This document shows positions 44,081-53,134 of a stretch of 64,000 bases of DNA, piece by piece. A model generated the notes under the pieces. It searched no databases. It had not been told where the DNA came from and saw nothing but the letters and a program-made list of their open reading frames with translations. A program made the translations under genes and the position numbers. The DNA lies in assembly GCA_050516505.1 (NCBI GenBank), contig CP191518.1:1550001-1614000 (forward strand), given 5' to 3'. Source of the stretch: Scandinavium ludwigii_A (lineage in GTDB: Bacteria; Pseudomonadota; Gammaproteobacteria; Enterobacterales; Enterobacteriaceae). Each line of letters begins with the position of its first letter. Position 1 is the first letter of the stretch.

Positions 44081-45853
44081 TTAACTCACCTGTACCCGAA
44101 CCGGGGCGGTGGCGGCAAACAGCCATGGGCGCGCCTCGCTGTCGACCAATGGCGAAAGCGTCTCGCGAACCTGCTGGTGGTACTCATCCAGCCACTGTTT
44201 TTCGCGGTCGGTGAGCAGGTTGAGCTCAACCTGACTGATATCGATCGGGATCATCGTCAGTGATGCGAAACGGCAGAAGCCCGGCATGCCGTCGATCACC
44301 TCCACCTGATTCTCAATACGGATCCCGTATTCACCTTCCAGATAATAGCCCGGCTCGATGGTCATGATGTTGCCCGCCGCCAGCGGCCACAGGTTGACCT
44401 TTTTCGCAATGCGATGGGGGGCTTCGTGGATAAGCAATTGATGCCCGACGCCGTGCCCGGTGCCGTGATCGAAATCAATCCCTAATTCCCACAGATGACG
44501 ACGTGCGAATGCATCCAACTGATGCCCAAAGCTGCCGGCAGGGAACTGCAAGGTGATTAACGATAAAAACCCTTTCAGTACCGCGGTGTAGTGCAATTTA
44601 CGCTGCGGATCTAACGCGCCAAATGCCAGTGTGCGCGTGGCGTCGGTGGTGCCGTTAGCGTACTGACCGCCCGAATCATTGAGGTAGAAACTGTCGGCGG
44701 TGATCGCGGCGTTGGTCGTGTCACTCGAATGGTAATGGCACATCGCCGCATTGGAAGATGCAGCAGAAATGGTGCCAAAACTCTGCTCGATAAAGGTCTC
44801 CTGCTGCTCGCGGTAGGCGAGTTGTTTAGCCTGTGCTTCCAGCTCGGTCAGCGGGTTGCCGGCCGCCAGGCGTGCCGGAACCTCATGCGACAGCCAGGCG
44901 AGGAAATTCACCCACGCGGCACCGTCTTTTTGGTGACTGTCGCGATACCCTTCCAGCTCGACGCTGTTCTTGGTCGCTTTGATAAGCGTGATCGGGTCTG
45001 CGGCCCAGCACACCTCACCGCCGTGTTGCTCAACGGCAAAACGCAGAGCGACCGGGGCGCTGTCAGCATCCAGCAAAATGCGCTTGCCGTTGGCTGCCTG
45101 CTGGCAGCGGGGCACCAGCTGTTCCATCGGCGACAGCGTCAGGCTGGCCAACAGCCCCTGCGGTAAATTTGCGGTTTTTGCCGCGTCGACAAACCACTGT
45201 GTCTCGCCGGTGCGGCTGAGCAGGGCAAAGGACAAGGGCACCGGGCTGGTGGCGATATCGGCGCCACGCACATTCAGCAGCCAGGCGATGTTATCCGGCT
45301 GGGTGATGACCAGATAATCCGCACCTTTGGCATCCAGTGCGGCGGCGATGCGCGCGCGTTTGTCAGCGCTGCTTTCACCGGCGATGGACAACGGCATTTC
45401 GCGAATCGCGCCCTGCGGTGCGGCAGGCCTGTCGTGCCAGACCGTGGCGAACGGATCGTCGGCAAGCGGTGTCAGCGTGCATCCGGTTGCGTTCAGTAAT
45501 TCGAACTGGCTGTTGACCATGAGCATCGGGTCAAAACCAATCCGGGCGTTGGTGGGCAGGTGGGTTTCCAACGGATCGTTGTGCAGATGATGGATTTCCC
45601 AGGCCTGCAAATCGACTTCATTTCGCACCTGTACCTGATAACGACCATCGACGAAAAGCAGGGCTTTATCCTCAAGCACCAGCGCGACGCCAGCGGTGCC
45701 GGTAAAGCCCGTCAGCCACGCCAGTTTGTCATCATGCGGGGCGGCGTATTCGCTTTGCCAGGCATCGGCCCGCGGCACAATCATGCCATCAAGCCCCTGC
45801 GCCAGCAGATGGCTGCGCAGGGCGGAAAGAGGTGATGCTGTTTGCATTGTCAT
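44081..45853 (-). CDS. Xaa-Pro aminopeptidase P family protein
   Basis: A 590-residue aminopeptidase P-like metalloprotease of the M24B group, longer than PepP (about 440) and more like the three-domain form. The N-terminal two creatinase-like domains are followed by the pita-bread domain. Metal ligands are seen as Asp in LNDSGGQY, Asp in TTDATRT, His in GTGHGVGH, Glu in TIEPGYY and Glu in RIENQVEV. No signal peptide is seen, so it is cytoplasmic and would cut N-terminal residues before proline. A second start at 45847 is possible. It lies 11 bases after amn on the same strand. Confidence 0.9.
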   Translation of the reverse strand: MTMQTASPLSALRSHLLAQGLDGMIVPRADAWQSEYAAPHDDKLAWLTGFTGTAGVALVLEDKALLFVDGRYQVQVRNEVDLQAWEIHHLHNDPLETHLPTNARIGFDPMLMVNSQFELLNATGCTLTPLADDPFATVWHDRPAAPQGAIREMPLSIAGESSADKRARIAAALDAKGADYLVITQPDNIAWLLNVRGADIATSPVPLSFALLSRTGETQWFVDAAKTANLPQGLLASLTLSPMEQLVPRCQQAANGKRILLDADSAPVALRFAVEQHGGEVCWAADPITLIKATKNSVELEGYRDSHQKDGAAWVNFLAWLSHEVPARLAAGNPLTELEAQAKQLAYREQQETFIEQSFGTISAASSNAAMCHYHSSDTTNAAITADSFYLNDSGGQYANGTTDATRTLAFGALDPQRKLHYTAVLKGFLSLITLQFPAGSFGHQLDAFARRHLWELGIDFDHGTGHGVGHQLLIHEAPHRIAKKVNLWPLAAGNIMTIEPGYYLEGEYGIRIENQVEVIDGMPGFCRFASLTMIPIDISQVELNLLTDREKQWLDEYHQQVRETLSPLVDSEARPWLFAATAPVRVQVS

Positions 45854-45864
45854 TATCCTGATTT

Positions 45865-47319
45865 TTAACGGAACGGCGGTTCGTTGAAGGTGCGCAGCTT
45901 ACGCGAATGCAGCTTATCGCCTTCCGCACGCAGCAGGTCGATGGCGCGAATGCCTATCTGCAAGTGCTCCGAAATCGCGCCTTCGTAGAAACGGTTCGCC
46001 TGGCCCGGCAGCTTGATTTCGCCGTGCAACGGTTTGTCCGACACGCACAGCAGCGTGCCGTACGGCACGCGGAAACGATAGCCCTGCGCGGCAATGGTGG
46101 CGCTTTCCATATCGATCGCCACCGCGCGGCTCAAGTTAAAGCGCAGCGCAGACGCCGAGTAGCGCAGCTCCCAGTTACGGTCATCGGTGGTTACGACGGT
46201 GCCGGTACGCAGACGGTGTTTAACTTCTTCGCCAGGCATGCCGCTGACCTGTTTGGTGGCGTCATACAGTGCGCGCTGCACTTCGGCGATGCTTGGGATC
46301 GGAATGTCCGGTGGCAGCACCGCATCCAGGACATGATCGTCACGCAGATAAGCATGCGCCAGCACGTAATCGCCGATGGTCTGACTCTCACGCAGGCCGC
46401 CGCAGTGACCAATCATCAACCACACATCCGGGCGCAGAACCGCCAGATGGTCACAGATGTTTTTGGCATTCGCCGGACCGACGCCGATGTTGATCAGCGT
46501 AATGCCCTGGCCGTCTTGGGTGATTAAATGCCAGGCGGGCATTTGATGTTTTTTCCACGCCAGATCGGACACCGCGGTTTCGGGCGCTTCGGTATCGGCG
46601 GTGATCCACACGCCGCCGGCACAAGAAAGGGCGACATACGGGCTATCCGGATCGAGAATTTGGCTGCATCCCCAGCGGACAAACTCATCCACATAGCGGG
46701 TGTAGTTGGTGAACAGCACGAACGGCTGGAAGTGTTCAACCGGCGTACCGGTGTAGTGGCGCAGGCGGGCGAGGGAGAAGTCCACACGGCGAGCGTCAAA
46801 GTGCGACAACGGGTAAAGCTCGGTCGGATGGAACAGGCCGTCTGCGGTTTCATCGCCAATCTGTGCCAAATCGGTGGTCGGGAAATGGCGCGTCAGGCCC
46901 GCACTCATTGAGCGATCGAGCGTCAGCGTGGAGCCGTCAATCACATAAGGATACGGAATTTCGTGCTGTGACCGCTCGACGGTGATGTGTGCGCCGTAAT
47001 CCTGATACAGCGAAGTCAGCTGTTCCAGCAGGTACGGGCTGAATAATGTTGGTTGGGTGATGGTGGTGGTATAGCAACCGGCATGGGTAAAGCGGCCCCA
47101 GGCGCGGGTTTTCAGCGCATTATGCGCTTCACCATCCCAGGAAACGGACAGCGACGGATAGACAAATAATCCTTTGGCGCGCTGTTCGGCATCAGGCAAA
47201 ACGTTGTCGTTGATAAAGCGGCCTATCGCTTCACGCAGCGCAGTCACCGATTGGTTGTAGAGCGCATCGAGTTGTTTCAGCGCTTGTTCCGGGGTCAGAC
47301 CGGCACCCTTATTATTCAT
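45865..47319 (-). CDS. amn: AMP nucleosidase
   Basis: Amn cleaves AMP to adenine and ribose 5-phosphate and helps control the adenylate pool. The 484-residue protein matches the E. coli length from ATG 47319 (MNNKGAGLTPEQAL); two earlier in-frame starts exist at 47334 and 47322. The C-terminal nucleoside phosphorylase-like domain has NIGVGPANAKNICDHL, IGHCGGLRESQ and IDMESATIAAQGYRF. E. coli amn belongs to the PhoB regulon; the upstream TTTCACATTCCTGTGACA resembles a Pho box but I cannot confirm it. Confidence 0.96.
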   Translation of the reverse strand: MNNKGAGLTPEQALKQLDALYNQSVTALREAIGRFINDNVLPDAEQRAKGLFVYPSLSVSWDGEAHNALKTRAWGRFTHAGCYTTTITQPTLFSPYLLEQLTSLYQDYGAHITVERSQHEIPYPYVIDGSTLTLDRSMSAGLTRHFPTTDLAQIGDETADGLFHPTELYPLSHFDARRVDFSLARLRHYTGTPVEHFQPFVLFTNYTRYVDEFVRWGCSQILDPDSPYVALSCAGGVWITADTEAPETAVSDLAWKKHQMPAWHLITQDGQGITLINIGVGPANAKNICDHLAVLRPDVWLMIGHCGGLRESQTIGDYVLAHAYLRDDHVLDAVLPPDIPIPSIAEVQRALYDATKQVSGMPGEEVKHRLRTGTVVTTDDRNWELRYSASALRFNLSRAVAIDMESATIAAQGYRFRVPYGTLLCVSDKPLHGEIKLPGQANRFYEGAISEHLQIGIRAIDLLRAEGDKLHSRKLRTFNEPPFR

Positions 47320-47426
47320 CATTCGCTCCTTCATTCAGCTCTGCGGTGTTACCCGATAGTATGTCACAGGAATGTGAAACAAAAGCGAGCGGAATTAACC
47401 GAATAAGGAGGGAATGCAGAAAAGTA

Positions 47427-47455
47427 AAAAACCTGCATGAAGGCAGGTTTTTTGT
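47427..47455. terminator. Terminator between the exopolysaccharide operon and amn
   Basis: AAAAAACCTGC and GCAGGTTTTTT form a perfect palindromic hairpin around ATGAAG. It ends the 12-gene minus-strand operon before amn. Confidence 0.92.
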
Positions 47456-47485
47456 CTGACAGGGGTTATCTGCGGGCGACGGCCG

Positions 47486-47971
47486 TTACAACACACGGCA
47501 CCTTTGCCCGACGGCAATCTGTTGCTCCGCCAGGTCTTTCGTCAAGACGGCTCCGGCCCCCACCTTTGCGCCATTGCCTAAGGTAATGTTGCCGATAGCA
47601 ATCGCGTTTGCACCAAACTCGACGTTATCCCCCACTGTTGGACTGCCGCCGTCATCGGTAGCATTCCCAATGGTGACGCCGTGGCGCAGGATGCAGTCAT
47701 TACCAAGAACCGTATCCCGGTTCAGCACAATGCAATGCGCGTGGTAAATTTTCAAACCGGCGCCAATCCGGGTCTGCCAGGGGATCTCCACGCAAAAAAG
47801 CCATTCATTGATGACTTTGTTGAGGATAACAAACGGCACGCCGAGTAACTTCACAAGCGGGTTTTTGCTGCGAAAACACGTTGCCAGTCGATAGAGGATG
47901 ATAACCACCTTCGCTTTGGCGTTCGCGTTTTGTTTTACTTCCCGGCACAGGTCTGACAGTACGTTACTCAC
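47486..47971 (-). CDS. Serine acetyltransferase-like hexapeptide O-acetyltransferase
   Basis: A 161-residue left-handed beta-helix acyltransferase resembling the C-terminal part of CysE and the colanic-acid enzyme WcaB. HAHCIVLNRDTVLGNDCILRH carries the active-site His region, and GVTIGNATDDGG, GANAIAIGN and VGAGAVLTKD are hexapeptide turns. It lacks the long N-terminal domain of true CysE. Its place as the last gene of the exopolysaccharide operon suggests O-acetylation of that polymer or its precursors. It overlaps the previous gene by four bases. Confidence 0.85.
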   Translation of the reverse strand: MSNVLSDLCREVKQNANAKAKVVIILYRLATCFRSKNPLVKLLGVPFVILNKVINEWLFCVEIPWQTRIGAGLKIYHAHCIVLNRDTVLGNDCILRHGVTIGNATDDGGSPTVGDNVEFGANAIAIGNITLGNGAKVGAGAVLTKDLAEQQIAVGQRCRVL

Positions 47972-49386
47972 AATGATCCCTTCAGTTCAAACGATGCCAG
48001 CGGATACCAGCCATCCTGACGTCTGTTTTGGTTGGCAAGACGGACTCGCGGCGTTTGCGTATCGTCGGTGATGGCGGCTTCAAATTGATATTTCCCCGCC
48101 GGGAGCGTGGCAGGCAAAGTAAACGTGACATGACTGGCATGTTCGCCCGGTAGCCACTGGCGGAGATCATCCTGTGTGCCTTGCTGCATAACGGTTTCAC
48201 CTGATGGGGTAGTGATACGCCAGCGAAGGTGATAAGGCAGGTAAATCGGGGCCACACCGTCGTTTTGCCACAGGCTTTCAAGCGTGATGGATTGACCTGC
48301 ATGGGCAGTGGCGGGAAACGCCAGGCGGCTAATTCGATAGCGATAACCGATATGTCGCAGAGCGTTATCTACGATATCCCGGTATTCCTGTGGCACCCGG
48401 CGTGACTTCAGGTTTAAGGTGCTGGCATGGTGTTGGATTGCCCAGTCAAAAGTAGCCTGTACTTGCTCGCGGCTATAATGCTGAATGCTTTGCCATTCAT
48501 CCATGTAGCCACAAATTTCCAGACTGACAGGCGCATGTTGCCAGCTCTTCTGAAAACCAGGGTATGCCGTCTGCGCCGCCGTCAGGCGTTGGGGATAATC
48601 ATCACGCATATGGCTCCAGTCGGCGGTAAAATTATGCCAGTCGCCCCAGCAGTCCGCTCGCCAGCCTGCGCCTTTTTGCACCGCAGTGGCCAATGTCTTT
48701 CCACCGCTGATCAGCATAATTTTGGGTGTTTTTGGAAAAGCGCTGAAGTGCATGTCAACATAACGGCTCAGTTGCTCTGGCGTGTATTTTTTATCCAGCG
48801 CAGGGACGTCAGTAAAGTTCGAGTTATGCCATTCGCCCCAAGAGCCCACCATGCCGATATCCAGATAGGCCAGTTCCGGGTTCCCGTCGTAACGCGCCCC
48901 AAGCGTATTTAATAGCTTTTGGGCGTACTGAATAAAGATGGGATCGGTCAGGTCAGGAACGAAGGTTTTACCGTTTTCGACCCACTGTCCTTTGATGCCT
49001 TTGGCAATGAGCCAGGCGGGGATTTTGGAGCCGGTCTGCGGTTCATCCAGGGCCATAAATCTGAGCCCGACGTTCATCGCTGGCTGGTGTTGTGCCGCAA
49101 CGGTAAAGGCGTTATCGATAAGTTTGAAGTTATAGACACCTTCCTGGGGCTCCAGGTCACTCCAGTAAAAACGCTCGTACTCGATCCCGGTATTCGGATA
49201 ATCCGCCTCAGACAGTTTCTGCCCATAACCATCATGAAAACGGGCAACGCCCATGCCTGGGTTGGTTAAAATGCCCTCGAAGGCCGGAGGGGTAACCACC
49301 GTTTGAGTAGCGTGTAGCGGAGCGGCGACGCCGGTTGAGGCAAACAACAGGGCGGCAATTATTGAAGAAATTTTCTTGTTATTCAA
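47968..49386 (-). CDS. Secreted DUF4832-type, glycoside hydrolase-like protein
   Basis: A 472-residue protein with a signal peptide ending near ASTGVAA, so periplasmic or exported. Residues about 40-350 look like a TIM-barrel glycosidase (RFYWSDLEPQEGVYNF resembles the beta-galactosidase/GH42 pattern, then DIGMVGSWGEWHN and CGYMDEW). The C-terminal 120 residues form a beta-sandwich of the DUF4832 kind (ITLESLWQNDGVAPIYLPY). Its place in the operon suggests cutting or trimming of the secreted polysaccharide. Catalytic residues are not proven; the acidic residues in GEWHN and EICGYMDEW are candidates. Confidence 0.7.
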   Translation of the reverse strand: MNNKKISSIIAALLFASTGVAAPLHATQTVVTPPAFEGILTNPGMGVARFHDGYGQKLSEADYPNTGIEYERFYWSDLEPQEGVYNFKLIDNAFTVAAQHQPAMNVGLRFMALDEPQTGSKIPAWLIAKGIKGQWVENGKTFVPDLTDPIFIQYAQKLLNTLGARYDGNPELAYLDIGMVGSWGEWHNSNFTDVPALDKKYTPEQLSRYVDMHFSAFPKTPKIMLISGGKTLATAVQKGAGWRADCWGDWHNFTADWSHMRDDYPQRLTAAQTAYPGFQKSWQHAPVSLEICGYMDEWQSIQHYSREQVQATFDWAIQHHASTLNLKSRRVPQEYRDIVDNALRHIGYRYRISRLAFPATAHAGQSITLESLWQNDGVAPIYLPYHLRWRITTPSGETVMQQGTQDDLRQWLPGEHASHVTFTLPATLPAGKYQFEAAITDDTQTPRVRLANQNRRQDGWYPLASFELKGSL

Positions 49387-49394
49387 TGGAATGG

Positions 49395-49805
49395 CTAACT
49401 CATTTTATCGTGAAGTTGAATAAACCAGCCCCAGATACCGACGTGGAAATGTTTAAACACATCAATACCTAAAGCGGATTTGATCATGTACAGCGCGAGG
49501 AGCACGGAAAGCACACAAAACAGAACCAAGAACATAACGCCCAGTGTGGAGAGAATGCGTCCGAAGGTGCCGACATCTCGCGGTTTTTTGCGCTTATCTC
49601 GCCCGAACAGAAATACGACAAAGTAGCGTCGGTGAAAAAACGAGAAGCTGTGACGAAAATCGACCGGGTGACGCGCGGCGAGCGTTGACGAAACCAACGC
49701 CTGCTCAATGCCCGTTTTCTGTTCCGGAGTCAGGGTCGTTTCAACTTCCGGGTCGAGTGAGGAGTAAAAGCGCTCGACGACTACTTCTGATGTTGATTTC
49801 TGCAC
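49395..49805 (-). CDS. Small membrane protein of the exopolysaccharide operon
   Basis: A 136-residue protein with a soluble N-terminal half and a strong membrane segment near residues 83-110 (ILSTLGVMFLVLFCVLSVLL). The HPVDFRHSFSFFHRRYFVVFLFGRD segment before it is aromatic and basic and looks amphipathic. I do not know a function for this type of protein. It overlaps the upstream glycosyltransferase gene by 25 bases, so it belongs to the operon. It could be a membrane adaptor for the synthesis machinery; that is a guess. Confidence 0.7.
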   Translation of the reverse strand: MQKSTSEVVVERFYSSLDPEVETTLTPEQKTGIEQALVSSTLAARHPVDFRHSFSFFHRRYFVVFLFGRDKRKKPRDVGTFGRILSTLGVMFLVLFCVLSVLLALYMIKSALGIDVFKHFHVGIWGWFIQLHDKMS

Positions 49806-50917
49806 GGTACGCTCAGTGTGGTTAATCGCTGGTAAATATGAAGAGTATCATTTGCGATATCCGGCCAGCGATAATTTGCCAGCAAATGGCTGTAATCCAT
49901 GGATTCTTTGACTTCCCAGTCCCGCAGCATTTGCGCCAGGGCATTCACATCACCCGTCGGGAAATAACATCCAGAAGGCAAGCCGGTCTCCAGATTGGCC
50001 GGGATATCACTGACGATGACCGGCAGCGACCATGACATGGCTTCCAGCAGCGCAATCGGTAATCCTTCATGGTAAGACGGCAGGACAAAAAGCCCGGCTT
50101 GCGAAAATAACGAGTGAAGGGTCACGCCGCGTAAAAACCCGGTGGAAATGATGTTCGGATTATTGAATGCCTGCTTTTTGAGACGCACGCTGTAATCATC
50201 TTCATGATCGGCATCACCCACCAATACCAGTGGAACCTGACAACCGCTGGCTTCATACGCAGCAATCAAGTCATGCAGGCCTTTCTCCTCGACAAATCGC
50301 GCGACGGCGATGATGTACTCACCCGGCTTTAAAGAGAAGTTGGCAAGGGTGGTGGCCACCGCGTCCGCACCCGGCAGTTCCGGCAGGCGAACCCCATTGT
50401 GAATCACATGGGCGTCGTCGCGGTGATGTTCATTTTTCACTATTTCATTGATGACATGAGAAATGACGATCACTTCATTGGCGCATTTCACCGCCCACAT
50501 TTCACCGAGGCGCAGCATCCATTTGGCTAACTTTCCCCATTTCTGGCGATCGTAGTCCGGCCCGTGATGGGTAAAGACCACGCGCTTACCCAGCAGACGG
50601 AGCAGAGGAACCACCAGGCCAGGGCCCACCGCATGGACGTGAACAATTTTAGAACCATCAAATAGCGTACTGAGGGCTGCCAGCGTTGAGTGCACAATGG
50701 CCTCAAATTTGCGGCTTTTAGGCGCCCACAGGCTTTTCAGGCGTACGCCTTTGTATTCGCTCTGACGATATTGAACGTAAGGAGAACGAGCAATCACGCA
50801 GATGTCAGCATCGCTTTGCTGTTTGATTTCTGGGTATAAATTTTGGCAATGGGTTTCCACCCCGCCTTGCACATCGGGGATGCCCCGGGTGCCTAGCACA
50901 GTAATTTTAGGTTTCAT
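49781..50917 (-). CDS. Family 4 glycosyltransferase
   Basis: A 378-residue GT-B glycosyltransferase. VLGTRGIPDVQGGVETHCQNL is the N-terminal signature of GT4 enzymes of the WcaL/CpsF kind, VFTHHGPDYDRQKWGK lies mid-protein, and LPSYHEGLPIALLEAMSW carries the EX7E motif. It resembles enzymes that act on lipid-linked intermediates begun by WcaJ-type transferases. It overlaps the upstream gene by four bases (ATGA). Confidence 0.87.
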   Translation of the reverse strand: MKPKITVLGTRGIPDVQGGVETHCQNLYPEIKQQSDADICVIARSPYVQYRQSEYKGVRLKSLWAPKSRKFEAIVHSTLAALSTLFDGSKIVHVHAVGPGLVVPLLRLLGKRVVFTHHGPDYDRQKWGKLAKWMLRLGEMWAVKCANEVIVISHVINEIVKNEHHRDDAHVIHNGVRLPELPGADAVATTLANFSLKPGEYIIAVARFVEEKGLHDLIAAYEASGCQVPLVLVGDADHEDDYSVRLKKQAFNNPNIISTGFLRGVTLHSLFSQAGLFVLPSYHEGLPIALLEAMSWSLPVIVSDIPANLETGLPSGCYFPTGDVNALAQMLRDWEVKESMDYSHLLANYRWPDIANDTLHIYQRLTTLSVPCRNQHQK

Positions 50918-52128
50918 AAACTCGGGTCAATCAGGTTCTGATAGAGAGCCTGTAGTTGGTGCATGTGATGGGAGAGGGCGTATTTGTCCTCTAAGCGACG
51001 GCGGGCATTGATGCCCATTTCGCGAGCCTGTTGCGGATTAGAGACCAGTTCGTCGAGGATATCGGCCAGTGCATCTGCATCGCCTGGCGTGAACAGTCGT
51101 CCATCAATCCCGTCACGAATTTGCTCCGGAATACCGCCAATATTCCCCCCGACAACCGGACGGCCAAAGGCCATTGACTCCAGCACGGACATCGAACAGT
51201 TCTCGTAATATTCGGAGGGAACAATGACCGCACGCGCGTTGCGAATCAATGCGTTGAGAGCTTCGCCTTGTTGCATGTAGCCAAGAAACTCCGGCTTGCT
51301 ATAACGTGCACGCAAATCGTCATTCAATAATCCGTTGCCCGCGATTTTCAGCGGGAGAGGGTTATTCATTTTCTGATGCGCTTTCGCAAGCGTGGCGACC
51401 CCTTTCTCGCGACTCAAGCGGCCAATGTACAGAAAGTACTCACCGACGCTCTCGTCAGGCGCGGTCAGGCGGGTATCGATTCCGTTTACAATGACGTCAA
51501 TTCGCGCATTCGGCAGCTTGCGCAGCAGCGTCTGGCGCATAAATTCGCTTGGAGCGATGATGGCATCGAGCAACGTATAGTCTTTGGCCCATTTTTGCCA
51601 AAGTGCCTCGAGTGACAGAAGCAGGCTTTTGCCTCGCTCCCCTTGCTGACAACGGTTCTTATAGGCGTTGAATACGGAACCGGTCAGACAGGCATCACAA
51701 ACCTTGCCATCGTGCAGCATGGTGTAGGACGGGCAGACAATTTTGTAATCGTGTGCCGTGAGCACTGTTTTACAGCCGAAGCGTTTGGCTATACCAATAA
51801 GCGCGGGAGTGAGTTGGTGATAAATATTATGGAAATGCACAATATCTGGCTGTTCGCGTAACAATAGCGCATTGAATTTTTCACAGGCGCGGGCGTTATG
51901 AATAAAATCTTTTCCCGCCTGTAACTTATTCCACAACGAATGGTTGTGGTGATAATCAACATGATGAACGAAGAACTCGCTCCAGGCGCTCGGCAAATTT
52001 TCCGGGTGTTCCATACTGAAATCGATGATCTCATGCCCGGCCTGCATCATTGCTTCACGTTCCTGAAAAAGAACGGTTTCCGCGCCACCTTTAATAAAGA
52101 AGAACTTATTTACGTAAAGTATTTTCAT
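50914..52128 (-). CDS. Family 4 glycosyltransferase
   Basis: A 404-residue GT-B glycosyltransferase. The N-terminal NKFFFIKGGAETVLFQER and HFHNIYHQLTPALI are followed by a Cys-containing insertion (KIVCPSYTMLHDGKVCDACL) typical of a GT4 subgroup. LYIGRLSREKGVATLAKAH and PSEYYENCSMSVLESMAFG (EX7E) form the donor-binding domain. It overlaps the GT2 gene by 23 bases. Confidence 0.87.
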   Translation of the reverse strand: MKILYVNKFFFIKGGAETVLFQEREAMMQAGHEIIDFSMEHPENLPSAWSEFFVHHVDYHHNHSLWNKLQAGKDFIHNARACEKFNALLLREQPDIVHFHNIYHQLTPALIGIAKRFGCKTVLTAHDYKIVCPSYTMLHDGKVCDACLTGSVFNAYKNRCQQGERGKSLLLSLEALWQKWAKDYTLLDAIIAPSEFMRQTLLRKLPNARIDVIVNGIDTRLTAPDESVGEYFLYIGRLSREKGVATLAKAHQKMNNPLPLKIAGNGLLNDDLRARYSKPEFLGYMQQGEALNALIRNARAVIVPSEYYENCSMSVLESMAFGRPVVGGNIGGIPEQIRDGIDGRLFTPGDADALADILDELVSNPQQAREMGINARRRLEDKYALSHHMHQLQALYQNLIDPSL

Positions 52129-53134
52129 TGTTGTCGTCGAGATTTTTTAGATTAATAACCGTTACGTCAGGTGGCGTCATGGGATTTTTGGGTGGATTTA
52201 CGATGCCGCGAAGGATGCCAGCAGAAAATAAGGATAAATTTATTGCACTCTGGATGCCATCTCTCAGTGATTTATTTTTAAATGTCTTGGCAGCAATGAA
52301 AATAATGAGCGGAAGCAGCGCCAGAATAATGCACTGTGCATCTAAAGAAATAAATGAGGCGCAAAGCATCAGCAAATACAGGGTAAAGACCAGCTCGTTG
52401 CGGACAATTTTAAATGCAGCGGGAAAATGTTTTTTACCCCATGCGTTACGCAGTAATTCACCCGGCGCCCACAAAAAACCGTTCCGCCAGCGGTAGGCCA
52501 GCATCGTAAACGTCGGCATGGTGTAAGAAGCATGTCGGAAGTAAGGGGCAGACAGACGGCGCAATTTATAGCCTGCGCTCTGTAAGCGGATCCCCAACTC
52601 TGCCTCTTCGTAGCCATGCAGATTAAGATTGGTCAGATAACCTATCTTCTCAATCGCACTGCGGCGATACAATCCGCCGCCGCCCAGATGGTCGGTGTCA
52701 CCCTGCGGATAAATCAGGTGCAGGCGTTGTTTACGGGATTTGAATTCGTAGTTGGCCGCATCGTCCATCTCAACGCTGCCCGCCACGCCGGCATAGTCTG
52801 GGTTCTCTTGCAGGAAGGCGATAGCGGTATCGAGGAATCCGGGTTCCAGTTCCATGTCACCGTCCAGCAACAGCAAATAGTCCCCTTCGCTGTACAGCCA
52901 GCCGAGCTGGTGGCCGACACCACAGCAGCGATCGGCGGCGTTATTCAGACACACGACTGTCGCGTCTTTTGCCAACGCCAGCTCTCGGGTGTTATCGCTG
53001 GAAAGGCTATCCGCCACGATAATCTGATGCGGGTAAGAAGCAAGCTGTCGCCGTACGCTGTCGATCGTTTTTTCAATTCCCTGGGCTTCATTCAGGGTTT
53101 TAATGCTAACGGTGATGGATGGCTGATGAGTCAT
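52106..53134 (-). CDS. Family 2 glycosyltransferase with C-terminal membrane segments
   Basis: A 342-residue GT2 enzyme. ITVSIKTLNEAQGIEKTIDS starts the domain, VADSLSSDNT binds the nucleotide, LLLLDGDMEL is the DXD site and GYEEAELGIRL the ED motif. Two or three hydrophobic stretches between about residues 245 and 320 (LVFTLYLLMLCASFISL) should anchor it in the inner membrane. It overlaps the polymerase gene by 29 bases. Confidence 0.86.
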   Translation of the reverse strand: MTHQPSITVSIKTLNEAQGIEKTIDSVRRQLASYPHQIIVADSLSSDNTRELALAKDATVVCLNNAADRCCGVGHQLGWLYSEGDYLLLLDGDMELEPGFLDTAIAFLQENPDYAGVAGSVEMDDAANYEFKSRKQRLHLIYPQGDTDHLGGGGLYRRSAIEKIGYLTNLNLHGYEEAELGIRLQSAGYKLRRLSAPYFRHASYTMPTFTMLAYRWRNGFLWAPGELLRNAWGKKHFPAAFKIVRNELVFTLYLLMLCASFISLDAQCIILALLPLIIFIAAKTFKNKSLRDGIQSAINLSLFSAGILRGIVNPPKNPMTPPDVTVINLKNLDDNNENTLRK

